Assembly: GCA_963740945.1 (NCBI GenBank)
Contig: CAVUGE010000014.1
Coordinates: 124,001 to 188,000, forward strand
DNA: 64,000 nt
From: CAVQBP01 sp963740945
GTDB taxonomy: Bacteria > Bacteroidota > Ignavibacteria > Ignavibacteriales > Ignavibacteriaceae
Direction: 5' to 3'
In this document: piece after piece, positions 19,019 to 29,100 of the stretch
How the letters are laid out: each line of letters begins with the position of its first letter
Position numbering within the stretch: position 1 is the stretch's first letter
The notes under the pieces: model-generated
The model's input: the letters and a program-made list of their open reading frames with translations, nothing else
Told to the model about the DNA's origin: nothing
Database searches by the model: none
Translations under genes and position numbers: made by a program

Positions 19019-19498
19019 ATGGCCGATTTGAAAATGCCTGAAATTAACTATGTTGTTGTAGCAGGTAATTTAACCAAAGATCCGATCTTTAGACAAACAA
19101 CTAATAATACACCTGTTGTAAATTTTTCTATAGCGTCAAACAGGAAATATAAAGATAGTTCGAACCAGTGGCAGGAGGATGTTTGTTATGTGGGCATTGT
19201 AGCATGGAATAAGCTTGCAGAGAGCTGCCGGGACAGGCTCAAAAAAGGGTCAGCTGTTTTGGTTGACGGTGAGTTACAAAGCAGAAACTGGAAATCTGAA
19301 GAAGGACACAACAGAAGTATTGTAGAAATTAAAGCCAGAAGAATTCAATTTCTCAATAAAAAATTGAAACCTACTAATAATGGTACGGGAGAAGGGGATG
19401 ATATTGAAAGCTTTGCCGATGATGATAGTATAGATTATACCGAAGACTCATTTGATAAATTTTTATCAAACGAAGAGTCGGATTTAATTAAAGAATAA
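19019..19498 (+). CDS. ssb: Single-stranded DNA-binding protein
   Basis: 159 residues from ATG 19019, chosen because TATGGAGGA lies 7 bases upstream. An in-frame ATG at 18995 lacks a site. The OB fold spans about 8-115 (VVVAGNLTKDPIFRQ, VNFSIASNRKYKD, GSAVLVDGELQSRNW). An acidic tail follows, but it ends ESDLIKE rather than the common DDIPF tip. It protects ssDNA in replication and repair. Its place between rpsF and rpsR is the usual one. Confidence 0.95.
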   Translation: MADLKMPEINYVVVAGNLTKDPIFRQTTNNTPVVNFSIASNRKYKDSSNQWQEDVCYVGIVAWNKLAESCRDRLKKGSAVLVDGELQSRNWKSEEGHNRSIVEIKARRIQFLNKKLKPTNNGTGEGDDIESFADDDSIDYTEDSFDKFLSNEESDLIKE

Positions 19499-19508
19499 GG
19501 TTGATTGA

Positions 19509-19739
19509 ATGAAAAAAGAAATTAAAACAAAGAAAGTATGCAGGTTTACCCAGAACAATATTAAGTATATTGATTATAAAGATGTAAAGGTTTTGCAGAG
19601 ATATACAACTGAACAGGGAAAAATTATACCTAAACGCATAACCGGAACTTGTTCAAAATATCAGAGGGAGTTATCAATTGCATTGAAACGTGCAAGGCAT
19701 ATGGCGCTGCTGCCTTATGTTTCTGATACAGTGAAATAG
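19509..19739 (+). CDS. rpsR: Ribosomal protein bS18
   Basis: 76 residues. The family core is visible: NNIKYIDYKDVKVLQRYTTE, then GKIIPKRITGTCSKYQREL and IALKRARHMALLPYV. A single N-terminal Cys (VCRF) is retained. It is the S6 partner and is cotranscribed 10 bases after ssb. Confidence 0.97.
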   Translation: MKKEIKTKKVCRFTQNNIKYIDYKDVKVLQRYTTEQGKIIPKRITGTCSKYQRELSIALKRARHMALLPYVSDTVK

Positions 19740-19755
19740 TTATATGGAGATATAA

Positions 19756-20199
19756 ATGAAAGTAATATTAAGACAAAACTTTGAAGGTCTTGGTCAAATA
19801 GGGCATGTTGTAAACGTTAAAGACGGTTATGCCAGAAATTATTTGATACCAAGAAAGTTTGCCTATCCGGCGCTTCAAGGAAATGTAAGAGCCCTTGAGG
19901 AGGAGAAAAAGAACCTTGAAAAGAAAAAAGTTCAAGAGCTGACTGCAGCAGAAGTTTTTGCTGCAGAATTAGAGAAAATTTCTGTTACTATTCCAGTGCA
20001 GGTCGGTGAGGAGGATAAAATATTTGGTTCTGTAACAAATCAAATGATAGCAGAAGCCTTAAAAGAAAAAGGTCATGAAATAGATAGAAGAAAAATTGAA
20101 ATTGATGAGCCAATAAAATCTTTAGGTATATATGGAATCAATATTAAGCTTCATCCTTCGGTGAGCGCCAAAATTAAAGTATGGGTTGTAAGGGAATAA
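19756..20199 (+). CDS. rplI: Ribosomal protein bL9
   Basis: 147 residues, the standard length. The N-terminal domain MKVILRQNFEGLGQIGHVVN...YARNYLIPRKFA, the long connecting helix (about 41-75; EEEKKNLEKKK) and the C-terminal rRNA-binding domain (EEDKIFGSVT, RRKIEIDEPIKSLG) are all present. It is the last gene of the operon and is followed by a terminator. Confidence 0.97.
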   Translation: MKVILRQNFEGLGQIGHVVNVKDGYARNYLIPRKFAYPALQGNVRALEEEKKNLEKKKVQELTAAEVFAAELEKISVTIPVQVGEEDKIFGSVTNQMIAEALKEKGHEIDRRKIEIDEPIKSLGIYGINIKLHPSVSAKIKVWVVRE

Positions 20200-20225
20200 A
20201 TTTTATCATCAATATTTAAAATAAA

Positions 20226-20256
20226 AAAAGGAAAGCATGAGCTTTCCTTTTTTTAT
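20226..20256. terminator. Bidirectional terminator between rplI and rpmB
   Basis: Perfect stem AAAGGAAAGC / GCTTTCCTTT with loop ATGA. A T run follows on the + strand and an A run precedes it (a T run for the minus strand). It separates the convergent rplI (+) and rpmB (-). Confidence 0.9.
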
Positions 20257-20272
20257 TAATAAACTTGGTTTT

Positions 20273-20512
20273 CTATCTGACTTTTATACGATTTTCCCTC
20301 ACCAATTTAGCTACTTCTGATGTTCCATTCTTAGAGATACTTTTAATAGCACTAGTAGAAATTTTTAAGGTAACAAAACGATTTAATTCCTGTACCCAGA
20401 TCCTTTTCTTTTGGAGGTTCGGTAAGAACCTTCTTTTACTTCTATTATGTGCATGGGATACATTATTTCCAGTCATTGGTCCCACACCTGTTAATTGGCA
20501 TTTTCTTGGCAT
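20273..20512 (-). CDS. rpmB: Ribosomal protein bL28
   Basis: 79 residues. MPRKCQLTGVGPMTGNNVSH and KRRFLPNLQKKRIWV are the L28 signature, with the C-terminal TLKISTSAIKSISKNG also typical. It is monocistronic and convergent with the rplI operon. The overlapping + strand frame is a shadow. Confidence 0.96.
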   Translation of the reverse strand: MPRKCQLTGVGPMTGNNVSHAHNRSKRRFLPNLQKKRIWVQELNRFVTLKISTSAIKSISKNGTSEVAKLVRENRIKVR

Positions 20513-20761
20513 TTATACTCCCGGAGGTTTTGCTTTCTAAAAGAAAAAACAAATATAATAAAAAAAGAATCAAATATTCAATTTATTAAAAATTACATAT
20601 TTATATTTAATACAAAGATTATATTTCTAATGACTCAATATTGTAAGTTGTTGATAGATTATTATCTTATAACCTTGAAACTATGAATTTATAAAATTTC
20701 AAGCCCGGCTGCATGCCTAAAAATACTCAAAATTTATTACCAGCATCGAAAGGAGTTATCT

Positions 20762-21373
20762 ATGGAGTACTATGAGCTTCATCCTGTGACACCACAATTA
20801 AGGTATATAAACAAAGCTGTTGAAATATTAAGAAATGGCGGTGTGATTATTTATCCTACAGATACAGTATATGGTATCGGCTGTGATATTTTTAATAAAG
20901 AGGCGTTGGAAAAAATATTTGCAATAAAAAATGACAGTTCAAATAAATTATTCAGTTTTGTCTGCTCGGATCTAAAAGATATAGCGAAATATGCAAGAGT
21001 ATCTGATTATGCTTATAGAACCATGAAACATCTGTTACCCGGCCCTTATACATTTATATTACCCGCAGCTAAACTTGTTCCTAAAAAGTTATGGAGTAAA
21101 CGAAAGACTGTAGGAATAAGAGTGCCGAACCATGCAGTAAGCTTAACCCTTGTAAAAGAATTCGGTCATCCTATTATCAGTACCAGCACTACGAATAGAA
21201 AAGGCGATGTATTAATTGATCCTTTCGAGATAAAAAACATTTTCAATTCTCAAGTTGATTTAATGCTGGCATCCGGAAATCTAAGCGGAGCTCCTTCTAG
21301 TGTTATTGATCTGAGTTCAGAAACTCCAGAAATAATTAGAGAGGGAGGCGGTGATATAAGTTTATTTGTTTAA
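20762..21373 (+). CDS. YrdC-like protein of the YciO subfamily
   Basis: 203 residues, a single YrdC fold (GGVIIYPTDTVYGIGCD). Sequences such as SDLKDIAKYARVSDYAYRTM, PGPYTFILPA and KTVGIRVPNHAVSLTLV are characteristic of YciO-type members rather than canonical threonylcarbamoyl-AMP synthase. The usual KxR motif reads KND. The C-terminal Sua5 domain is absent. It may bind nucleotides or RNA; a role in t6A tRNA modification is possible but not assured. The ribosome binding site AAAGGAG lies upstream of ATG 20762. Confidence 0.85.
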   Translation: MEYYELHPVTPQLRYINKAVEILRNGGVIIYPTDTVYGIGCDIFNKEALEKIFAIKNDSSNKLFSFVCSDLKDIAKYARVSDYAYRTMKHLLPGPYTFILPAAKLVPKKLWSKRKTVGIRVPNHAVSLTLVKEFGHPIISTSTTNRKGDVLIDPFEIKNIFNSQVDLMLASGNLSGAPSSVIDLSSETPEIIREGGGDISLFV

Positions 21374-21380
21374 TTCCCAA

Positions 21381-21419
21381 AAGCCTTCAGGGTTAGGATA
21401 ATGGTGACCTTGAAGGCTG
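21381..21419. terminator. Hairpin between convergent genes
   Basis: The AGCCTTCAGGGTTA arm pairs with TGACCTTGAAGGCT. On the minus strand it is followed by TTTTGGG, so it is probably a terminator for the WG-repeat gene and possibly for both genes. Confidence 0.55.
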
Positions 21420-21428
21420 TTCCTCCAA

Positions 21429-22172
21429 TCAATCTTCAAAATATTCAGTTCCCTTTTTATCTATATAGCCCCAATGACTGCCTGTTCTAACTTTTATAAG
21501 GTCATCTATAAGTTCTTCCATTTCATCATATTTAATAGGTGTAATTCCTTTTCCATCTTTATCGATTAAACCCCACCATGCGTTTAAGCATACTTTTACA
21601 ATTCCATTCCTGAAATATCCGACATCATCATAATTATTTGATATAACTTCTTCCCCGTTCATATTTATAAATCCCCATTTCTTATTCTGCTTTACCGGTA
21701 AAAAATTTTCATTTAACTTGCCTAATTCATCATATTTTGTTGTGGTAATAGATCTGTCCTCTTTACTTATCAGGCCCCATTTATCATTCAGCCTAACCGG
21801 GAAAATTTCATCAAAAAATTCTCCTATTTCATTATACTGGACCGGAATTATTTCTTTTCCGGAAGAATTTATAATCCCCCATTTACCGCTGAAAACAATA
21901 GAGTCATTTTTCTTTTTAATTCCAAAATTTACCTTCGCGAACCCGTTTTTGAAGTTTTCCACGGCATCATATTTAATTTCAGTGATTTCATCCCCTTTAT
22001 TATTAATAAATCCCCATTTAGAGCTGATTTCGACATTAACCAGGTTTTCCGAAAAGAATCCAACTCTGTCAAATTTAGGAGGTATAATTAGATTTTTATT
22101 TTGATCGCAGAATCCCCATTTATCCTTTTTCCGGTAGGCAATCAAATCGGGTAATTTTGATATCATATACAT
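21429..22172 (-). CDS. WG-repeat protein
   Basis: 247 residues made almost wholly of about seven WG repeats of some 33 residues, each with the form KWGFIN-x2-G-x-E-I-x4-YD-x4-F (for example KWGIINSSGKEIIPVQYNEI, WWGLIDKDGKGITPIKYDEM). There is no signal peptide or TM segment. WG repeats form beta-rich solenoid-like folds of unknown function, common in Bacteroidota. It is monocistronic. Confidence 0.88.
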   Translation of the reverse strand: MYMISKLPDLIAYRKKDKWGFCDQNKNLIIPPKFDRVGFFSENLVNVEISSKWGFINNKGDEITEIKYDAVENFKNGFAKVNFGIKKKNDSIVFSGKWGIINSSGKEIIPVQYNEIGEFFDEIFPVRLNDKWGLISKEDRSITTTKYDELGKLNENFLPVKQNKKWGFINMNGEEVISNNYDDVGYFRNGIVKVCLNAWWGLIDKDGKGITPIKYDEMEELIDDLIKVRTGSHWGYIDKKGTEYFED

Positions 22173-22323
22173 TCCTTCTCTAAAAATAGTTCGTAAAATT
22201 AGTGGATATCTAATAATTATTATATCTAATGCTTATTCCTGAAAGATATTAAAAGATTTCTTTTAAGAAAAGAAAAAAAATGAATAGCTAAAGCCTAATC
22301 TTTCCTATTTTTTTCAATCCGTA

Positions 22324-22455
22324 GGATGGTCTCAACCTCACCCCCCGGCCCGTAGATGACCAAATGGTAATAATTATTTATTTCACCCCTTCGGGGTTTT
22401 GTGTATTACTTCTATTTTATATTATCTACAATAATATCACACCTTCGGTGTTCAA
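22324..22455. repeat. Partial family A repeat plus UUCG hairpins (family C)
   Basis: A short CCTCACCCCCCGGCCC piece is followed by CACCCCTTCGGGGTTTTG and CACACCTTCGGTGTTC, two hairpins with TTCG loops spaced by a conserved AT-rich stretch ending ACAATAATAT. The same two-hairpin unit recurs at 34.3 and 37.6-37.8 kb. Confidence 0.8.
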
Positions 22456-22503
22456 AGGGGGCTGTGGTTTGGTGGAGGGTTCTAGCTTATCACCGGACTT
22501 AAA

Positions 22504-22622
22504 GAGGTTGTGTGAAAAGTCTAAATGAGTAATAATAATGTCTCACAATATTTGAGTTTAACCTCACCCCCCGGCCCCCTCTCCTTAGTAAGGCGAGGGG
22601 GAGTCACCGGACTGGAAATCCA
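22504..22622. repeat. Composite palindromic repeat (family A)
   Basis: Nearly identical to 13401-13500 (GAGGTTGTGTGAAAAGT, then the CCCCCTCTCC hairpin). It ends in a damaged CACCGGACTGGAAATCC hairpin. 22623-22844 shows nothing else I can name. Confidence 0.8.
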
Positions 22623-22844
22623 ACGGCAAGTTATATAAAAACCTTTGAGAAAGAATCATGACTGTTATAATAATTCGGCGGCACAAAATTTTACAAAAGT
22701 AGTTAAATTTTTGAACTTATTTTTCGATAATAAAGAACGGTATAATAACATTTGTTTTACTTTGATCATTTTCTTTTGAAAAGTGACTTGTTAATCAAAC
22801 AAGAAGGGTAACAGCATGATTTATCCTGAAGATTAAATTATTAG

Positions 22845-25800
22845 ATGAATATTCTTTTTAAAATATTGTTGATAGGAGTAGTATTTACTTCAGTTATACT
22901 GACAGATTTAAATGCTCAGGAAGATAATTTACAGTTCTCCCATCTTACTACAGAAGAAGGTCTGTCATATAATAGCGTTACTCAAATAATTCAAGATAGC
23001 CAGGGATTCCTATGGATAAGCACATTTAATGGTTTAAATAGATATGACGGATATAGCTTTAAGGTTTTCATGCCCGAAGCTTCTGATCCTAAAAGTATCT
23101 CCAGTCAGTCTGCCGGTGTTATACTTGAAGATAAAAAAGGTTTTATATGGGTTGGGACAACAGATGGATTAAATAGATATGACCGGAAGACAGAACAGTT
23201 TCTCAGGTATAAAAACAATCCGCAAGACCCTCATAGTTTGAGCAATAACCTTATCTATTCCATTTTTGAAGATAAGTCGGGGACAATATGGGTGGGTACA
23301 TTAAACGGGTTAAATAAATATAATAGGGAGAAGGATAATTTCACTGTAATTAAAAAAGTAAACGAGAGATTAAATCCCGATTCTCTGAACAGCGTTGTTT
23401 CGATTGAAGAGGATTACAGAGGTAATTTATGGCTGGGTACATGGAACGGATTGACATGTATACAGAAAGACGGGGATATTGTAAAGACATATTTCTCCCA
23501 GCCTGCAAATGCTGAGACATTTGAATATAGAAAAATCTCGATTATTTTCAGAGACAACCAGGGTAATTTATGGATTGGTATTAATGGTAAAGGGGTTTCC
23601 AAACTAAATCCTAAAACCGGTTTATTTACAGACTACTTTACAAGCCCGGATAATCCTAACACAATTTCAAACGGATTCGTAACTTCAATTTTCCAGGATA
23701 AAACAGACAAACTCTGGATTGGAACGAGGAATGGTCTGAATTTATTCAATCCTAAAACTAATAAGTTTACACAAATCTACAATGACCCTCAAAAATCATC
23801 CAGTATCATAAGCAATCAAATTTCCTCAATAATTGAGGATAGATCGGGACTTATATGGATTGGAACTCAGGCAGGGATAAGTAAGTTTTTTCAACCAAAC
23901 AATACATTCTACTACTACCAGGAGAACAAAAATCTTCCGTCAAAAAGCTTGACTAGCAGCAGTGTAATAACCGCATTTGTAGATAAAAAGGATAACATAT
24001 GGGTCGGATCGTTAGGGGGTTTGGATAAGATAGTAAGCAGTTCTGATAATGCCAGAGGGGTAATCCATTTTAGACATGATCCCGGTAACAAAAATAGTCT
24101 GAGCGATAATTTTCTACGTTCAGTTGTAGTTGATCATAATGGAATTGTATGGATAGGGACAAACAATGAGGGATTAAATAGTTATGATCCTATTACCGGT
24201 AAATTCAAATTATATAGATATGATATTAATGATACTACTTCAATCAGCAATAACGGTATAATATCCATTTGTGAAGACTGCAGCGGAACCCTCTGGTTTG
24301 GTACATGGTGGGGGTTAAACCGGTTTAATAGAAAGAATGAAAAATTTACACGGTATTTGCCTGATCCGTTAAACTCAAACGGATTAAGGAATAATGTTGT
24401 CTGGGATATTTTTTCCGATTCAAAGGGGATGCTTTGGCTCGGAACAGATGGAGGAGGAGTTAGCGAGTTAAACCCCAAAACAAATAAGTTTACTAATTTT
24501 TCCAGTGATTCAATTAATAAAAAATATGTAAGCAATAACCGTGTTTTTTCAATATTCGAGACCCGAGACAGCATAATGTGGTTTGGTACGATAGACGGAT
24601 TAAACAGCTATAACCGGGAAACCGGGAAGACCACAGTCTATATGAAAAAAGATGGTTTACCTGATAATTTGATAAACGGAATTCAGGAAGATGATAAAGG
24701 GTACCTTTGGGTAGCTACAGGTAAAGGGTTATCAAAGTTTGACAGAAGAACAAAAAAGTTTATTAATTATAATAAAAGAAATGGAATTGAAAATTTAGAA
24801 TTCATTCAGAATATTGCGGTTAAATCAGGAGACGGAAAATTATATTTTGGTTCAAACGGACTGATGTATTTTAATCCGGATAGTATTAAAGACGAATATT
24901 TGGACGCACCTGTAGTATTTACGGATTTAAAGATATTTAACAAACCTGTTCCAATTTCCTCAAACGGCATATTAAAGGAATCAATAACCGGAGTGAAAAC
25001 AATTTATATCCCTCAAGGAAACGATGTTATTTCAATCGATTTTGCTTTGTTTGATTTTGGAGATGTAAAGAGAAATACATTCCGGTATAAGCTTGATGGA
25101 TTTGATATTGACTGGAATGATATAGGGACAAGGAATTCTGCAACTTATACTAATCTGCTTCCGGGAAAATACCTGTTTCATGTTAGGGCTTCTAATAATA
25201 ATGGGGTAAAGAACGAAAAGGAAGCATCTATTCAAATAATTATTATCCCGGCATTTTATCAAACTATCTGGTTCAGATTGGTAATTAGTATGGTGTTACT
25301 ATCGGGTACTGTTTTAGTAGTTCATGGAAGAACAAAGAAAATTAAGAAGCGGAATATACTGCTGGAACAAATGGTTTCGGAGCGGACAAAGGATCTGGAT
25401 AAAACAATCGGAGAATTGAACCAGGAAATTACTGAAAGAAAAAAAGCTGAGGAAAAAGTCAAGGCATCTCTTCATGAAAAAGAAGTTCTTTTATCTGAAA
25501 AAGAGACTCTTTTAGGTGAAAAAGAAATATTATTAAAAGAGATTCACCACAGGGTAAAAAATAATCTTCAGATTATTTCCAGTCTGTTGTATCTCAATTC
25601 AAAAAAGATTAAGGATAAAGATGCACTGGATATGTTTACCGACAGCAGGAACAGGGTAAAATCTATTGCACTAGTTCATGAAAGATTATACCGTTCAAAA
25701 GATCTTGGTAAGATTGACTTTAAGGAATATGTTCAACACCTGACAAAAGATCTTTTCCGCTCTTATGCAGTTGACGCATCCGCTATCGAATTAGATATAA

Positions 25801-26141
25801 ACATAAATGATATCTTTATTAATATAGACTTTGCAGTACCGTGCGGTTTAATTATAAATGAGCTCATATCCAACTCCTTAAAATATGCTTTCAAGGATAA
25901 TGAAGCAGAAAATAAAAAAGGAATAATAAAGATTGATTTTAATAAGAACGGGTCCTGTAAATTAGTCCTTATTGTGAGTGATAACGGCATAGGAATACCG
26001 GATAATCTGGATGAAAAGAAGAAAAATTCTCTTGGACTACAATTAGTTGAAGCTCTCGTTAACCAGCTGGAAGGGACGTTAAATATTGAGAGTAATTCAG
26101 GCACATCATTTAAAATTACATTTAATAATGGAAAATGTTAA
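22845..26141 (+). CDS. Two-component sensor kinase: beta-propeller, Y_Y_Y, HisKA_2
   Basis: 1098 residues. A signal peptide is followed by about 12 propeller repeats of the type IWVGTTDGLNRYDRKT (about 30-690), a Y_Y_Y domain (about 715-800; NTFRYKLDGFDIDWNDIG), one TM helix (about 810-830), a coiled coil with KEKE-rich repeats (about 845-895), then HisKA_2 with phospho-acceptor region KEIHHRVKNNLQIISS (His901/902) and an HATPase domain (NELISNSLKYAF, DNGIGIP, LGLQLVEALV). No receiver or AraC domain is fused and no response regulator is adjacent. It probably senses a polymer or sugar in the periplasm. Confidence 0.93.
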   Translation: MNILFKILLIGVVFTSVILTDLNAQEDNLQFSHLTTEEGLSYNSVTQIIQDSQGFLWISTFNGLNRYDGYSFKVFMPEASDPKSISSQSAGVILEDKKGFIWVGTTDGLNRYDRKTEQFLRYKNNPQDPHSLSNNLIYSIFEDKSGTIWVGTLNGLNKYNREKDNFTVIKKVNERLNPDSLNSVVSIEEDYRGNLWLGTWNGLTCIQKDGDIVKTYFSQPANAETFEYRKISIIFRDNQGNLWIGINGKGVSKLNPKTGLFTDYFTSPDNPNTISNGFVTSIFQDKTDKLWIGTRNGLNLFNPKTNKFTQIYNDPQKSSSIISNQISSIIEDRSGLIWIGTQAGISKFFQPNNTFYYYQENKNLPSKSLTSSSVITAFVDKKDNIWVGSLGGLDKIVSSSDNARGVIHFRHDPGNKNSLSDNFLRSVVVDHNGIVWIGTNNEGLNSYDPITGKFKLYRYDINDTTSISNNGIISICEDCSGTLWFGTWWGLNRFNRKNEKFTRYLPDPLNSNGLRNNVVWDIFSDSKGMLWLGTDGGGVSELNPKTNKFTNFSSDSINKKYVSNNRVFSIFETRDSIMWFGTIDGLNSYNRETGKTTVYMKKDGLPDNLINGIQEDDKGYLWVATGKGLSKFDRRTKKFINYNKRNGIENLEFIQNIAVKSGDGKLYFGSNGLMYFNPDSIKDEYLDAPVVFTDLKIFNKPVPISSNGILKESITGVKTIYIPQGNDVISIDFALFDFGDVKRNTFRYKLDGFDIDWNDIGTRNSATYTNLLPGKYLFHVRASNNNGVKNEKEASIQIIIIPAFYQTIWFRLVISMVLLSGTVLVVHGRTKKIKKRNILLEQMVSERTKDLDKTIGELNQEITERKKAEEKVKASLHEKEVLLSEKETLLGEKEILLKEIHHRVKNNLQIISSLLYLNSKKIKDKDALDMFTDSRNRVKSIALVHERLYRSKDLGKIDFKEYVQHLTKDLFRSYAVDASAIELDININDIFINIDFAVPCGLIINELISNSLKYAFKDNEAENKKGIIKIDFNKNGSCKLVLIVSDNGIGIPDNLDEKKKNSLGLQLVEALVNQLEGTLNIESNSGTSFKITFNNGKC

Positions 26142-29100
26142 GAAGATATTTACGAAAATAGCTGCAATTATATTAGTTTTTTGCTTAAGTCTTTTTGCAC
26201 AGAATAATATTCAGTTTTCATACCTTACTGCAGAAGACGGACTTTCGTTGAGCGGGGTAACTCAAATTTTCCAGGATAGCAAGGGGTTTCTATGGTTCGG
26301 GACATATAATGGATTGAATAGATATGACGGCTACAACTTTAGAATATTTCTTCCCGAACCTTCGAATCCTAAAAGTATCTCAAGTCATCAGATCACATCG
26401 ATATGTGAAGATCATGAAGGTTATCTATGGATCGGTACTAATAAAGGTCTAAATAGATTTGACTCAAAAACAGAAGAATTTGAAAGATATTTTAACGTTC
26501 GGCTTGATTCAAACAGCCTGAGTCACAGTCTTATTTACGCCATTTTTGAAGATAAATCCGGAATATTATGGATTGGTACATTTGACGGCTTAAATAAGTA
26601 TAATAGGAAGAGGAATAATTTTACGCGAATAAAAAATGAATATGACTATAAACAAGAAAATCCGACTATATACAGTGATGCTGGAAGTATAACAAGCATA
26701 GCAGAAGATTATAAAAAGAATTTATGGATTGGTACATGGAATGGTTTGTCATGTATTAAGGAAAATGGAAAGATGATAAAACATTTACCCGGTGATTTTT
26801 TTACAGAGGGAGAAAAAACAAATTCGATAAGCTATAGAGAAGTTTCAGCTATCCTGGAAGACCATAATAAAAATCTGTGGATTGGTACAAATGGGAGTGG
26901 AATAGATTTGTATGATCAAGCTGCAAATAGGTTTACTCATTTTGAAAATATTGATAAGGACCCAAACAGCCTGTCTAATAATTATATCAATGTAATATTC
27001 CAGGATGGATTAAATAATATATGGATTGGTACAAAAAACGGGTTGAATAAGTATGATCATAGAAGAAATAACTTTGTGAGATTTCAGCATAACTATGAAA
27101 ACACTTTTTCCCTTATAAATGACGAGGTCCTTTCAATAAATGAGGATAGATCGGGTTTAATGTGGATCGGAACATCTGCCGGAGTAAGCAGATTTTGCGA
27201 ATCAAAAAATAAATTTGATTATTACCAGGAAGGGAAGGAGAATCCCGAATACAGTCTAAGCAGCAATCGTGTTAATTCGATGTTTATTGATAAAAAAAAT
27301 AATATATGGATTGGTACATTAGAAGGATTAGATGAAATAAAACCGAATGATGATCGGATTTATCATTATAAACATGACACTAAAAACAGTAATAGTCTGA
27401 GCAACAATTTCGTTACGTCGGTTATGGAAGATCATCTGGGCACTATATGGATAGGAACAAACAACGATGGTTTGAATAATTTTGATCCTCAAACGGGTAG
27501 ATTCAAACATTTTTTCTATAATTCCGATAATGAAAGTTCATTAAGTAATATGGGGGTAATATCCCTGTGTGAAGATCATAACGGAGTACTCTGGGTAGGT
27601 ACATGGTGGGGATTAAACCGCTTTGAAAGAGCCAGCGGTAAGTTTAAAAGATATATTGAGAATAATGCTAACCCCAATTCATTAAAACAGAATTTAATCT
27701 GGGTTATTTATGAGGACTCTAAAGGAATGCTCTGGCTTGGAACAGACGGCGGCGGTGTTAGTGAATTTAATCCTAAAACAGATACATTTGTTAACTTTTT
27801 GCACGATTCAACAAATAATAATAGTATAAGCGGAAATAGAGTTATTTCAATATATGAATCGCACGATGGAATGATGTGGTTTGGTACAACGGAAGGTCTT
27901 AACAGCTATAATAGGAAAACCGGCAAATTCAATATTTATGATAAAGAGAGCGGACTTCCCGGTGTTTTAATAAACGGCATAAAAGAAGATGATAAAGATT
28001 ACTTATGGATTGTTTCGGAAAACGGTTTGTCCAGATTTGATAGAAAAAATAGAATATTTACTAATTTTACCAAGAGGAATGGATTACAATCATTAGAATT
28101 TTCTCCTAATGTTTCCTCTAAATCAAAAGACGGACAACTCTATTTTGGATGCAATACGGGATTATTACATTTTAATCCTGATGATATACAAATCGATTAT
28201 TTATCAGCACCGGTTGTTTTTACGGATCTTAAAATTTATAACCAGTCTGTTCCGATACTGAAAGACGGAATATTAAAAGAATCAGTGACACGGATAAAAA
28301 GTATAAACATACCTTCGGGAAATGATGTAATTACGATGGATTTTGCCCTTTTGGATTACTTTAATGTTAGGAATAATAAGTTTCGTTATAAGCTTGAAGG
28401 ATTTGATATCGACTGGAATGAAGTGGGAAGCAGGAACACGGCAACCTATACAAACCTTCCTCCCGGACAATATAAATTTATGCTCAATGCATATAACAGC
28501 GACGGGATAAAAAATGCAGCAGAGGCATCTATTAAAATAAATATTCTGCCTTCTTTTTATCAGACATGGCTTTTTAAGTTTGCTTTAGCCTCCGGACTGG
28601 TGCTCATTACTATTTTATTTATTCAGCAAAGGACAAGAAAAATAAGAAAGCAAAATAAGATACTGGAAGGCAGGGTAATTGAAAGAACAAAAGACCTCGA
28701 CAGAACAATTTATGAGTTAAACCAGGAAATATTGGATAGAAAAAAAGCTGAGGATAAAGTACAGGCCTCTCTTAAGGAGAAAGATATTTTAATTAAAGAT
28801 AAAGACAATTTATTATCCGAAAAAGGAAACCTACTGGGTGAAAAGGAAGTTTTATTGAAAGAAATTCATCACAGAGTCAAAAATAATCTGCAGATCATTT
28901 CAAGCTTGCTGTATCTTAATTCTAAAAAGATAAAAGATAAAGATGCACTGAATATGTTTAAGGAGAGCCAGAATAGAGTAAAATCGATTGCACTGGTTCA
29001 CGAAAGATTATACCGTTCCCATAACCTTAGCAAAATTGACTTTAAGGAATACGTCCAGCATTTAACCAACGATCTCTTTAAATCCTACGCTGTTAATTCA

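Noticed and set aside
20265..20540. + strand ORF over rpmB
   Set aside because: Shadow frame; the minus strand encodes unmistakable ribosomal protein L28.
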